A DNA stretch of 64,000 nucleotides, taken from the NCBI GenBank assembly GCA_905221605.1, contig CAJNDS010000780.1:666602-730601 (forward strand), written 5' to 3'. Source of the DNA: Symbiodinium natans. Taxonomy: Eukaryota; Sar; Dinophyceae; Suessiales; Symbiodiniaceae. This document shows positions 20,601-31,758 of this stretch, one piece after another. A program made the translations under genes and the position numbers. The notes beneath the pieces are model-generated. The model saw only the letters and a list, made by a program, of their open reading frames with translations, was not told where the DNA came from and searched no databases. Positions within the stretch are counted from its first letter, which is position 1. Each line of letters begins with the position of its first letter.

Positions 20601-23600
20601 GCAACGTCCTTCCTAGTCAATGGTCCTCATCGCCCCTAGTTAGTCAGAGGACCATCCCGGCTTCTGCGATGCCGAGTACCGCGAAAGGCGCGTCTGGCAT
20701 CTTTCACACGTTTGATATGGGCACGTCCTTTTTCAGCGACTCTGCGGTGAGGTTCAGACTATAAGCCTGTCGCCGCAAGCCCGTACTTAGTGCTTCGAGT
20801 CGTTTGACAAGACTCTCCATGATGAGGTCCTAAATGGTCCAACAAAGCCCCCACACCAATTCACTCAATCGCAAGTCGCATCGCAAGTCTTGTGTCGTTT
20901 GTTTAAGTATGTTTCGGTTTGCGCCACTCTCAGTAGGTGTTGGGTCGGCCCTGTCGACTCTGAGTCTTCCAAGTCCCTCGGGGTCCAGGCGAGATCGCGT
21001 CGTGCAGCTGGCAAAGGAGTACCGCCATGGGGATCGCCTCCCTTTTATCGAGCACTTTGTCAGACTGCCGGCATAGATGTCACGTTGAAGAGTTCAAGGT
21101 CCAGGAGTATGGCGTGCTTCATCTAAAGTTGTCTAGGCGTGATAAAACCTGAGCTTCAAAGAAGCCACAACCGAAGCGACACAGTGACTCCACGCTGCTT
21201 GTGCACTGCATCATTGAATACAGCCCCGAACGAAGCAACTGTGGAATGCAGTCTGGGGCTTGTCGGATATTGAAGTGCCGCCTCCCTCGTCCCCTCCCCC
21301 TCTTGTTGCTCCACCATTTCAGGGCGACTAGACATTAGAGTCATTAGTCATTAGAGTTGGGTCTTGCAGTTGGTTGGGCCAACGAAGACAAGACATTGCG
21401 CAACATGCTTGCGTAAACCTGCGGCTCTGAAAAGCAAGTACCAAAGTCACGGAGCCTGGACCAGAGAAAACTCCAGGAATACTCTCCAAGCAACTGAGGT
21501 ACACCGACAAGGAGGTTTCAACTTGGCAGGCGTGATGCCATCAGAGTTTTAAGGGCTCAGGTGTTCCAGCGGGGTAGTGGAGATGATTCATGATGGTTGT
21601 GAGGAGCTGGGCTCAGGTGTCATCCATGCTGGAACCCGCAATTTGCCCGCAAGTTCCGGGATTTGTCTAGTTCCTCCGGCGCTAGAATCAAGGGGCGGAG
21701 GACATAGTTCACCAGTATGCATGTGGACGGGCATATGTGCCAGAGTCTGTTACTCGTGTCCCCAAATCGGCGCTTCAATATGAACCACTGCATACTGAGC
21801 CATAATTCTTCGGCAGGCGGTGTATGAGCGGCTGCAGAACTGCCACGCGCAGTGGGCTTGTGCTGAGTACAGCATCTTGCAGCAAGCTCGCCCACCAACC
21901 CATTCCTATAACTTTAACCCTTATCGAGCTCGCAGAATGTCGGCTAGGGGCGGCTAGGGTATTGCTTCAAGTCCCCAAGTATTAAACGCAGCTGCTGCAT
22001 GCTTGTCGTGCGTAAGTAGCAGGCAGCTTTTGCAGGCTTTTTGCACACTCGTGCATGGCAGCACGACGCAACCCGAGAAACGAACAGTCGGCGATCACGG
22101 GAACTGGGCAGCAACACATGCATGGTCACCGGTGACCCCAAAGCCGCCCTAGTGCCGCACCAATCCGACCATCTCAACAAGAAGCCGAGGAGACATGCTA
22201 CTGCAGATGGAGAAGTATTGCGGCGCGCTTCCTCAGACAACGTGCCCATTCTGCCTTTATTTCGCAAGCCCTTCCCTGAGCTTAGGCTATCGGGCCAACA
22301 ACATCCCGCAGCAGCTTGGCTGGCTCAGAGTCAATGGGGTCTACCGTGGGTTCATCGTGGGTTCATGCGAAGTTGCACCATCCTGATGCTGATTGATGCT
22401 GTGGGACCTGGTGCCTCTATTGTTTCTCGGGCAGGTTGTAGTGTCGAGCTAAAAGCTAAAAGCTCACTAAGTAATGCTTCGCTGCGCTTCTGACTGCGCG
22501 GCCCGCACAAGGCTGGCGGACATCTCGGACTTCCTGCAGCAGCGGACAGGCTTGTGGGTTGTGGAACTGTCGCTCAACCCAACGTCATGCAACTTCTCAG
22601 TTGGACATCATGTACTCCATGACATACCTACAGGGCAACCCCGTAAGCACCTTGGATCGGAAACTGCGAAGGAAAATTCGGCACGCCGAATGCCCCAAGA
22701 CCCAACCATAATAGAGTTTCCTGGGTCAAAATGTTTGTTGTCGTGGTTTTTCGTATAGCCAAGAACCCGACACCTACCCATGGTCTCCTTAGGTATGATG
22801 TTTTAACTTTCCTTTACATAAACCCAATTGGGGATGAGGATCAGTTTTTAATTTTGGGTCGGGGCGGGGGGTGTAGACTAGAGTCACGTATCCCGTGGCA
22901 GGCTTCACCTTGCGGCCCATCAGCGGCCTCCTCTCGGCGCGGGACTTCCTCAACGCACTGGCCTTCCGCGCCCCCCGGTTCCAACTAACAGTGCTGCACT
23001 TGGACCAGAGGACTAGGAGAGTCGAAGTAGAGAATATGTGTATACCACAAGTTAACAATATTATTCACAATGCAACGCATACGTAATCCAGAAATAAAGA
23101 AGGGTACGAACTTCATTCAACATGCTCCTACATGTTCATTGTGTTTTGGAACGTTGCAGGCACGATGCGTCGGCGCATCTTGAGCTGAGGTTTTCTACTC
23201 CACCCAGTACATCAGGCTGCAAGCTTCGCATCGGTTTGTGCGTCTGGTGTTACGAAGCCAGCTCAGCTTCGTGACGTGCCAATCTTGGGATGGGAGCGCG
23301 TCACAAAGCACAAAGCTCAACATGCAGTTGAGGGGGAACACCAACTTACAAGGGTGCGGATATCAAGGGCCATAGAGATGTGAAACCTTGCTGTTTCGGT
23401 GCCAGGCATCACGGCAACCCGTTCTATACGCCAGAGCCGGACGTGGCTTGGCCTGGTCTAGGAGCCTAGCATGTTGCACTAGGTCTGGGCCCCCTATGAA
23501 TCCTATGAAGTGATAGCCCAGACCTCGGGTTCGAGTGTTTCTCCATTTCAAACTGATTGCAAGCATCTGTGAATTTGGGGTGGATTGGCCAAGCCTGTAT

Positions 23601-26600
23601 TGTTCAGGTCGATGTTATCAACGGGATATGATGTTGCAGTTTCGAATGCAAGCCTCCGTGCATCTCAGATTTGTCATGAGCTTATTGGTCACGTGCCTCT
23701 CTTCGCCAACCCGGCCTTCGCCGACTTTTCCCAAGAGATCGGCTGCTCGGTGATCTCAATTCAGCCTAGGCAACTTGGACACAGAGTTTGCTGTAGCAGT
23801 GATCTCGAAAAGCGCCTCTGTGATTGAAGCTGTCTCAGCGCCTCGCGGAGACGCAGAGGGTTGTATCAGGACATGTTATGTTTTCAGGGTAAGATTTCGG
23901 GAGCCAAAGCCGTCAAAGCCCTTCCCAGTTTCTGTGAGATGTGTGGACGTGTGGACATGTTATGTCTGCCAAGCTGCAGGCAATAAGACAACCTGGAACT
24001 GTTGGATTGAACTTTTGTCTTGGCTACTTGCTCCTGAAAGCCCTTGCCCTGAGTGCTAGTTCGTAGGGCACAACGCAGGGAACTTCATTCCCAAATGCCC
24101 GACGCAGAATACAAAGAACAGTAAGTCAGGTGAATCCTCACGCCCTCGAACCCGATGGCTTAGATGATCACAGGGTTCAGGCTCGTCGCACACTTAGGAT
24201 AGCCGGCAGGTGGCAAGAAAAAGACCCTCCTCAGTAGAAGCGACGAGGCCTCGCATCGCTTGCGGCCTCCGATGACGACGTGACCCGCCTGGCTTCGGTC
24301 TATTGGTTCACCGTGGAGCGCCCCGCCTACCGTACTTAGTCCCTTTCGGGAGATACAAGGACTTTGTGTTGTGATATATATATATATATGTGTGTTTTTG
24401 TTTTTGCTTGGGTATAAGGAAATCGTGGGACTCCTGCTTCGTTGGGTGCTCTTGAGGTGCTCTGAGGAGGAGCGATTGAATTTGGCCTCAGGTTTCAAGC
24501 CAAACGATGACGTCTAAAGGTCGCTGCATGAACCGCTAGACACAGTTCGATCCTGAATCGCCCACGGGCTGCGGGAACCTTTCCATGGACCTGACAAAAG
24601 GATGATCTTTAGCAAGTGGGTTGGAGCATTGCCCTCCATGTTAGGACCTGCGAGGAGCCCTGATAATTACTGATCCCAACCACTCGCGTACAATTTTGAT
24701 CCCCAGCTTGGCTTGGACCTTTAGGGTTTAGGGTTTAGGGTTTAGGGTTTAGGGTTTAGGGTTTAGGGTTTAGGGTTTAGGGTTTAGGGTTCCTTTTGGC
24801 GGCCAAGGTTTGGATTGCTGCGCGAAGGCCGCCGGACCACGTCACGTGAGCTGTCGTGTGCTCGGGTGCAGGGTGCGACTTAAAGCCTTGATTGGTGGGG
24901 CTGAGTCTCTCTGTCAGCTGTGGTAGACATGCAAATGCTCATCAGGCTGCCTCAGAACATTGGCCGAGGAAACTGCGACTGAATCCGAAATTCCTGTCCC
25001 ACAGGGTGTCCATCAGCTTCATTGAGAAGCGACCAGCCTGAGAAAGCGCTGAAGTGAAAAACACTCTACCTGTTCGAACATCTATTGAAGCCAGAATTTT
25101 TGATTCGGATCCACACTACGCGCCCCTCGACTCAGCTCACAAGAATGCACGTGGCCCGAAAGCTTACGATGGAGTTGCCAGTTCACCCTGGATTTGTGTA
25201 GGATGCTGCAGCACTATCGAATTCCAGCACTTGCTTGTCTTGCAGCATTTACCACTTCTAGGCTCCCAGAACATTCTTAGGAACAAAACCCCCTTGGCCC
25301 TTGACCTTCTATAGGACTTCTAGGTACACCCTGGGACCAAGAGGGTTGTTCCACGATGCAAATCGCAATCTGCACCGCAGGCAGCGACTGCAAGGCTTTC
25401 GGCGCCGGCTTGCTTCGCGGCAGGGACGAGAGCGTACCAAAACTTACCCTTTTAATTTCTAGGCCATCCAATTTCTCTGCTGCCCGCGCCTGAATACGTG
25501 AGAGTGTTGTAGGTTTAGAGCTGCGTGAGATTCAGGGAACAACGTTGTCCAGATCTCGGGCCGTCAAAGTTCTGGCATTCCTTGGTGACTTCCTGAAGGA
25601 TCGGGGGCGTTTTGGTTGCTCATTAGGTCTGAAACGAAGTCTGTACATGCACACCATGAGACACATCAAACCTATATGTACACATGCATACATATATATA
25701 TATATGTATATATGTGTATATATACATACACACACTGCTCTGTGTGTGTTCACGCTGTTTTACAAATGACAATGTGTGCCATGCGAATATATTTTCACTA
25801 CACGTGACAAGCACCATCCCCTATTCGCCCAAAATACGGGCGACCTTGTTGCAAAACTACGAGGGATGGGGCGGGGGGGGGGCTCAACTCTTGCAACTTG
25901 AGGCTCAGTTCATTTGGGGAAATGGAGTGGGCTTGCGACGCGGAGCCGTCGGAGGCCATCGAGAGGATGACTGAAAAGGCTTCCATTAGTTGCCGAAGAA
26001 GTAGAAGCCACGCCTAGACCGATGCTTTGAGCCCCTTTCAATCTGCAAAAGTGCGGAAGTGAGTCGACTAAGGGGAGGGTCGAGGCTCTCAAGGTTCTCA
26101 AACACGTGACGGCGTCACATCTTTGAATGTTTCCGGAAGCCGCCATGAAGCTTCAGGAGTGTCGGGAGATGGGCAGTATGAAGAACGTGCTGAAGCCGAC
26201 CGTCTTGCCTTTGGATCCCATCACAGCCTTCTGGCAAGAGAAAGAGGGAGAACTCCAAAAATGCTGCTCTCGACAAGGTATCAGACAGCCCAACCCTTAA
26301 TTCGCGGCTGTTGGTATTTTTTTGGTTTCTATGAACCCTAAAACCCTAAAACCCTAAAACCCTAAAACCCTAAAACCCCCAACCCTAAACCCTAAACTGG
26401 CTTGTCCGAGTGTGAGCGACTAAACCCTAAACTTTGGCCCTAAACCCAAAGCATACCCAAACAACCAAAAACACACCCCCAAAAAACCCTGGCTTCGGAA
26501 GGTCAGTTCTCTAAGTTGGGATGCTTGAATGCTAGGTTGTTAGGGCTGTTATAGGCGTGGCACGTGCCGTCCTGCAGGTTGCGATTGGGAACTATCCGTA

Positions 26601-27674
26601 AATCTACACCGAGAAGTTCAGAGTTGATAGAATTTGGTGGGTTTTCTGTGTTTTCTGTTTTCGCTCAGGCCGCGAAGCAGGAGTACCCGCAGCTTGGCCC
26701 AAGTGCTCTCTGCATCCTTTTGTGATTTTTCGGAACAGCTATCGGCTAAGCTACCTTGCAAGGGAGTTCCTTGAGACGCTCCCACCCAAACTGACGCACC
26801 TTCCTATCACACGAAGGCAAGGCCGAGAGGAAAGATATTGATGCGCTGGCTTATTGCTCCGCAAATGACAGGATCACCACCTACCAGCCAGTCCTGTTCT
26901 GCGCTGACAGCTTGCAGGACTCTGTCACTGAGGATGGGTTTGAGATTTGAGGATTGAGTGCGTGGACCCTTGACTTGTGGAAAGCTTGTTTTGTTTTCCG
27001 GCAGTTCCGCACGTGTCCTGTCGGCGGGACTCGGGTGCTTCATGGGACTCGGGTTGCGTGTTCGCAACTACGCCACGCCCATGTAGCCCTTGCAGCCTCA
27101 ACCGATTGAATGGCAAGTCTCAGATGTTGCTTTCGCAATCAAAGTCCTTGTCGAAATCCTGGACGCAGCTGTGAGGATGCCAAGAACAAGATCTCACACT
27201 TTTGCGACTCTTTGACACGGCCCTTCTTCCCTCAATATGTCCCTTGTCCACAATTGGTTGGACATACAGAGCAGGAAAACACGGCTTCGGAGTTGGTTTG
27301 AAATGCCACTGTGTTGGAAGTGCTCCTGGCACGGGCCACTTGCAAATTGTCGTAGCATCACTATGCATTGATAGCACAGGAAGCCCAAAAAGAAGCCTGA
27401 GTAGCTTTTACGTGCGTTATGTGGTGCCACATGGGCGAACACAGCGAAAAACCAAGCGGGCTGAGGGCCCGCATTGCCGACCAAGGATCCGCTGACGCAA
27501 AACATCCGCGTCACCAAGTCCGTGCAGCGCCACTTGGCACTCAGGTTTGGAATGCTGATCACTACCAGACGCCTTGAAAGCCTAGCTGCGTTTACAGAGC
27601 AGACCGACGCTCAAGGCCTCTCAGCTCCAGGACAGGAAAATGCTTCTGAAGCCTTAATTAAAAGGTCTGAATGA
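17655..27674 (+). CDS. PAH: Phenylalanine-4-hydroxylase-type aromatic amino acid hydroxylase with ACT domain (spliced, >20 exons)
   Basis: Pterin- and iron-dependent hydroxylation of phenylalanine to tyrosine is the family reaction. ACT-domain exons: about 17655-17735 ([14 protein letters not shown]), 18904-19013 (INMTHIESR), 19209-19262, 19673-19726. Catalytic-domain exons: 20394-20474 ([11 protein letters not shown]), 20650-20687 (DHPGF), 20989-21051, 21499-21529, 21817-21871, 22190-22222, 22286-22310, 22512-22549, 22902-22969 ([17 protein letters not shown]), 23190-23215 (YSTQYIR), 23406-23442 (YTPEPD), 23669-23741 ([11 protein letters not shown], two iron His), 24248-24318 (YWFTVE, iron Glu), 25381-25411 (AFGAGL), 25903-25954 (SSFGEMEW), 26157-26277, 26817-26932 (ITTYQPV), 27176-27238 (LTRPFFPQY), 27486 onward ([12 protein letters not shown] at 27672-27674). 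Codon phase closes at nearly every join. Unresolved: the first ACT join and the conserved FGLC piece after YWFTVE. Tryptophan or tyrosine hydroxylase cannot be excluded, but PAH fits best. Confidence 0.93.
24373..24389. repeat. (TA)n microsatellite in a PAH intron
   Basis: About eight TA units inside the intron after the iron-Glu exon. Confidence 0.9.
24720..24790. repeat. TTTAGGG array, about 10 perfect units, in a PAH intron
   Basis: Ten consecutive TTTAGGG units without error, inside the hydroxylase intron between the FTVE exon and the AFGAGL exon. Confidence 0.95.
25691..25735. repeat. TA/CA microsatellite in a PAH intron
   Basis: Alternating purine-pyrimidine run (ATATAT, GTATAT, ACACAC) of about 45 bp. 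Confidence 0.9.
26333..26397. repeat. CCCTAAAA (8-mer) telomere-like array in a PAH intron
   Basis: Four or five ACCCTAAA-A units with an extra A, that is TTTTAGGG on the other strand, followed by two normal CCCTAAA units. The array lies just after the exon ending at 26277 and is in the orientation opposite to the one at 24720. Confidence 0.9.
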
Positions 27675-28700
27675 AGGCCTCAAGTTACTCAACAGTTAGG
27701 CTTCGGCACATGTTTGGAATTCAAGGGGAGTGCTGCCCCTCTTAAAACCAGTCAGGCGCGCCCCGCATCTCCACCGTGGAGCTTCAGCGCAAAAAGCAGC
27801 AGCTCAGACGTGCTTGGCATAAGGAATGCAGGGACTTGCCACTACTTATTAAGCCATGCTTCATCGTTTGCCCTTCCTGGTACGCGTAATGTATAGAGCC
27901 CGCACGCTCGATACTTAATAAGTCCAAGCCTTATGGACATCATTTGTTGTAGCTTGTCAGGCTGCGACAAGGGTCGCAGTGAGCAAGGCGTGTCCTTCCC
28001 AGCTGTGGTCCTTGAATGTTTCCCTCGTTGACGCCGCAGTCTGCGGAGTATTCAGAACGATTTTGACCCATGAGGAAAACGCAGCTCGCACTATACATGG
28101 CACTGAGATGTGAACTGCGAACGAGCTTCGGGCTTGCCCCGGTTTAGTTTGGTTGGAGCCTTGTTGAAATGTCTTCTGGGTATATGAGTGCGGTTGCTTG
28201 ATTCCAGGCCTAGGTCAAAGGAATGTGCAATCGTCCCAGGATTCAACATGTCTTGGGCGACAGGTTTAGGGTAAGGAAGTGCTGAGGCGTCAGTTCTTTG
28301 AGGAGAAGCACACAGGCTGATTCCGTGGCCAGCCAAGTAAAGAGGCCGCGTGGCAAAACATCGTAGGGGGCTGGCACGGCATTTCCCAAGAAGGCACTGA
28401 GTACGTTTTGGAAGCCTGGACATTTCTGGACATTTCTGCGCGGCCTCTGCGCTGAATTCAATATCGCTTGTCCCTGCGGTTGGGTAGATGCTGGTGATTG
28501 GCCAGCTTAAGGGCCCCAATGGCTTGGCAGGCTCCGGCAAGGCGTATGGATGCGCTCTTTTGCTATTCTTAACATGTAAACCACCAACCTACAGTTGACA
28601 GTTGTGTCAATCTCGGACTTGTTCAGAATGTCCCCTGCAATGTGGCTTGAGTGTCAGCTATGTGGGTGGCAAAACAAGACCCTGGACCACAAGCCCTCGG
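27675..28700. other. No gene recognised
   Basis: Open frames on both strands are short. A Cys-containing frame near 28640-28695 (WLECQLCGWQNKT) looks protein-like but too short to assign. Confidence 0.4.
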
Positions 28701-28795
28701 AGAAGAAGAAGATGAGAGAGAGAGAGAGAGTGAGAAAGTGAGAGAGCGCGATGGAACGAGGAAGAGAGAGGGATTATAGGAGAGATGGGCAAAGA
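28701..28795. repeat. GA-rich microsatellite
   Basis: Imperfect (GA)n over about 95 bp, with the purest part at 28713-28731. Confidence 0.9.
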
Positions 28796-29032
28796 GAGAC
28801 AGAGGGACAGGCAGGTTGATCTGTACTCATGTGTGGATGCGCATGTGTTCCTGTTGCGTTCTACGGTATCTCAACTGGGAGGTTTTGTTTTTGCCGGTGC
28901 TGGGAGCCATGAGGTCACTGATCTCCTCCCTTTGTCGCTATGGAGGGTTCATACGAGAGCCATGATGATGCATTTAAAGCCTTTCCAAACAATGCAGAAG
29001 CTCTACACCCACACGATCGTTATATCATGTCT

Positions 29033-29225
29033 ATGTGTATATATATATATATACATGTGCTGATTTATCACGTGTTCACTTGTTTTTTTTCAGCTGCATA
29101 CATTATCGACAGATGTGTATTTTCCTTCTTTTCTCTCTGTGTGTACATATACATACATACGTATATATAGTGTCTGCATATAATAGTGTGTATATATATA
29201 TGTATATATGTATATATGCGTGTAC
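29033..29225. repeat. Two TA/GTATA microsatellite tracts
   Basis: TA-rich runs at about 29037-29054 and 29147-29221 with GTATATATA variants. Confidence 0.85.
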
Positions 29226-29866
29226 ATGGACCCATATACCGATTATTACGTGCTAGGCTCTGGACACAAGTTCAGGGGTTCTTGCCGGCAAGAGGCCCTG
29301 CTCGAGGGACCCTGCTCAGGGGACCCAGCCTTTGTCCGCAAGCGGGTGTTTCAAGGTTGACGCTTCTTGGAGTCCAGTAGGGTGATCTGAGAGACGTGTC
29401 CCGTCATTAATCTGGGTTTTCTTCTGGATGACTCGTCCCCACAAAAGACGGGCTCCGAGATGAGCATGAGGATCACCGAACATCTGACAGACCCTCGCTC
29501 TAATCCTTTCCTTCTTCCGATGGCCTGCTCACTATAGTCCTTTGGGCTTGATTCGCCAGTGAATCAAGCCACCCTTGGGATGTTGATGATAGGGATCCAC
29601 AGCCTGTGTGCCACTGGAACCCCCACCACTTACAGAGGTCTTTTCGCCCGGCCCAGTGTTCACTTGAAAGTAACACTGAAGGCCCGGGCACTGGGCAAAG
29701 TATCCGCCTTCCATTTGAGGACTTACGAGGCATCTGAAATGCTCAGTGCGTTTGCTGGGTGTTGGCCGACAAGGAAAAACACGGTGCAAACCTAGCAATC
29801 CCGAAAGGTTGGCGCAGCATCACGGCCTGATGCCCGGCGGAAACCAAAGTGTGAGCCCCTGGCGAG

Positions 29867-29962
29867 ATGCAGCCCCTTGTGAACCCGTTCTGCCGAAAGC
29901 TGACGTCATTGATTGAGAAGTTTCTTCGAGGATGTGATCTGGCCAGGGATTCATGTACATAG
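29867..29962 (+). CDS. Candidate exon, unknown
   Basis: An ATG-opened frame reads PLVNPFCRKLTSLIEKFLRG and stops at TAG 29960. It looks helical and protein-like. A second frame over the same bases is also acceptable. No family is recognised. Confidence 0.3.
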   Translation: MQPLVNPFCRKLTSLIEKFLRGCDLARDSCT

Positions 29963-30057
29963 CTTTGTGCCAGATCCGGGAGGCGGCAAGAAAAAAGGCC
30001 AGCGTCATGACATGGTTGCAAGCAGCCCTTGTATCGTCTGACAGTATTCATTTTTTA

Positions 30058-30490
30058 GGGTTCGGGATACGATCCCAAAGTACAACTACAGTTTCATATA
30101 CGATCTTAAAGTGGGTTCTGGATACGGTCCCAACTACAACTACATTTTCATATACGATCTGGTCTTGGAGACCGTGCTGGAATCGTAACCGGAATCGTAC
30201 TTGGAGCCGTACTTGAAATCGTACCTGAAATTGTACTTTCCTTCTTGCAAAAGTACGACTCCACGTACGATTCCAAGTAGGTAACCGAGATTACATTTGA
30301 AGTCGTCGGGAAGCTGCACTTGTACCCAGAACCGTACTCGATATTGCACGTCGAAACCATTGATATTCAGAATCGTATACGACACTGTACTTAGAAGTCG
30401 TATTGGGATCTGCACTTGTACTCAGAATTGTATGCGGTAGTGTACTTTGAAAGCGTACTGCAATCTGTTCTTGTACTTTGCAAGTGTACT
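30058..30490. repeat. Degenerate GTAC/CGTA-rich tandem array
   Basis: The left part has two copies of a ~56-bp unit (GGATACGATCCCAAAGTAC at 30063 and a variant at about 30119). The right part (30180-30480) repeats AATCGTACTTGG-like words about every 12-15 bp, with GTAC or CGTA in nearly every unit. Read on the minus strand part of it gives a Tyr-Asp-rich repeating peptide, which is probably a by-product. Function unknown. Confidence 0.8.
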
Positions 30491-30908
30491 TGAATCTATA
30501 TTTAAACCCTAAAAATAAGTAATCCTTGATTTACAAGGATTGGTTGTCCAAAAAATGTCATAAGGCCAGCGAGGATCGAGGGTCCTCCTGATCCTGTTCT
30601 AAGCTACAGAAGCCTGGGGTTCAATCTTCAATACTGCAAGTTCAACCCTGGAACCCGAAACCCGAAGTCTCAGTCGAGCACCTCTTAGTCCGCCGCAAGT
30701 AGCCCACGTCTTGCATGGATCACAGCCCTTAGACCACGCAAAAACGCTACCCCCTACGAGAGCATTGCAGAAATGCCGGAAAAAGCTCGTGTTCGCTCAG
30801 GCTCGTCAGCCTCAAGGCAGACGTGAATGCTCCAGATCCGAAAGGCGGCCATTGGGATTCAGCACTTGACACATTTGGGTCTTGTGGTCCAAGTAAGGCA
30901 AGTTTGAT

Positions 30909-31328
30909 GTGGGCTTTAAAAAATCCAGCCGACGAAGGCAAAGTCTTCTCTGTGCAGGTGATACACCACTCATCATGGCTGCAACAACTGGCGACGTGGC
31001 GGCCGCTTTGTCGCATTTCTGGGCCTGGCTCCGGCTAGTGTTCGGGTTTTTTTACGGGCTTTGGATTTTGAGGTCTCTAGGGCTTGTGAAGAATGTGCAG
31101 GAGCCGCACTTCGGGCGTGCCAACATGACCTGCAAGGATTCTGATTCTGGGCTTGGCTGTAGGCAAAAAAACTTGAAGAGACCCGGTCGCAGCACAAACA
31201 ACACCGCTAGCCTGGCATTTGACCCTCCATCCTCAGTGGTTTCTACCATTATGCCAGCGTGGACGCCAAACGGTGAGAGACCGCGTGAGCCAGCAGTCGA
31301 AAAGCGACGGCAGCTTCGCATTTCGTGA
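30909..31328 (+). CDS. Coding-looking exon(s), unknown protein with one hydrophobic segment
   Basis: A 139-codon frame contains MAATTGDVAAALSHFWAWLR, a hydrophobic stretch (VFGFFYGLWILRSLGLV) and PHFGRANMTCKD. A GTGCAG acceptor before 31101 and a GA donor after 31136 suggest that the last piece is its own 36-nt exon. The strand agrees with the next candidate exons downstream. The family is not recognised. Confidence 0.4.
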   Translation: MGFKKSSRRRQSLLCAGDTPLIMAATTGDVAAALSHFWAWLRLVFGFFYGLWILRSLGLVKNVQEPHFGRANMTCKDSDSGLGCRQKNLKRPGRSTNNTASLAFDPPSSVVSTIMPAWTPNGERPREPAVEKRRQLRIS

Positions 31329-31382
31329 GCCCAGACATCCCAAAAGCGAGGACAGTTTTTGCATTGCGCGAGCCCAGATGTC
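31297..31382 (+). repeat. Two-copy ~43-bp direct repeat in a coding-looking region
   Basis: The words AAAAGCGA, CAG-TT, GCATT and GCGAGCCCAGA recur in order at 31299-31339 and 31342-31380. In one frame the two copies read KSDGSFAF and KSEDSFCI. A weaker third version starts near 31411 (AAAGCGCGATGGAAGTTTCG). Confidence 0.6.
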
Positions 31383-31402
31383 TATAAGGTCAGTGAGGCA
31401 GG

Positions 31403-31558
31403 TGGCAAGCAAAGCGCGATGGAAGTTTCGAGGACGACGCACGCGGCCACGCGCCGCGCCTAGGCGAGAGCGCGGTGTTCGTCCAACATGCGAGCCAGCT
31501 TCGAGAAGCCGTGATTTGGGCCGCTCCCGGCGCTGCATCGACCAAGTCATACCCTTGA
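31403..31558 (+). CDS. Candidate exon, unknown
   Basis: The open frame includes ESAVFVQHASQLREAVIW and ends at TGA 31556. The upstream limit is one of several AG sites near 31400. Composition is strongly protein-like. It probably belongs with the exon starting at 31615. Confidence 0.4.
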   Translation, partial: WQAKRDGSFEDDARGHAPRLGESAVFVQHASQLREAVIWAAPGAASTKSYP

Positions 31559-31614
31559 CGTTGGAACTCCTTAGTGTTGACGCACTGTTGGGGAAGAGCC
31601 CTTGAATCCTGCAG

Positions 31615-31758
31615 GACGCAACGCCAGCAGAAAAGATTTCTGAACTTACCAAGGCCCCACCCAGAGAAAACTTCGAGTTGTGGACCCCAGCTGCCGCAGC
31701 TGTAAGCAAGGCTATCACAAGGTCACCAAGGTTTCGAGGTCACAATGCCAGTAATTAA
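31615..31758 (+). CDS. Candidate exon, unknown
   Basis: After a CCTGCAG acceptor the frame reads DATPAEKISELTKAPPRENF and continues Ala-rich to a TAA at 31756. A GT donor inside (after SKAITR) could end it earlier. The family is not recognised. Confidence 0.45.
   Translation, partial: DATPAEKISELTKAPPRENFELWTPAAAAVSKAITRSPRFRGHNASN

Noticed and set aside
27010-27085. VRNYAT match to the PAH C-terminus
   Set aside because: It lies in a frame without a usable splice link; the exon at 27176-27238 ([17 protein letters not shown]) joins in phase and replaces it.
30140-30415. Tyr/Asp repeat protein on the minus strand
   Set aside because: It is a by-product of the GTAC-rich DNA array and lacks support outside it.
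31233-31718. 161-codon minus-strand frame
   Set aside because: It is the shadow of three better plus-strand candidates.
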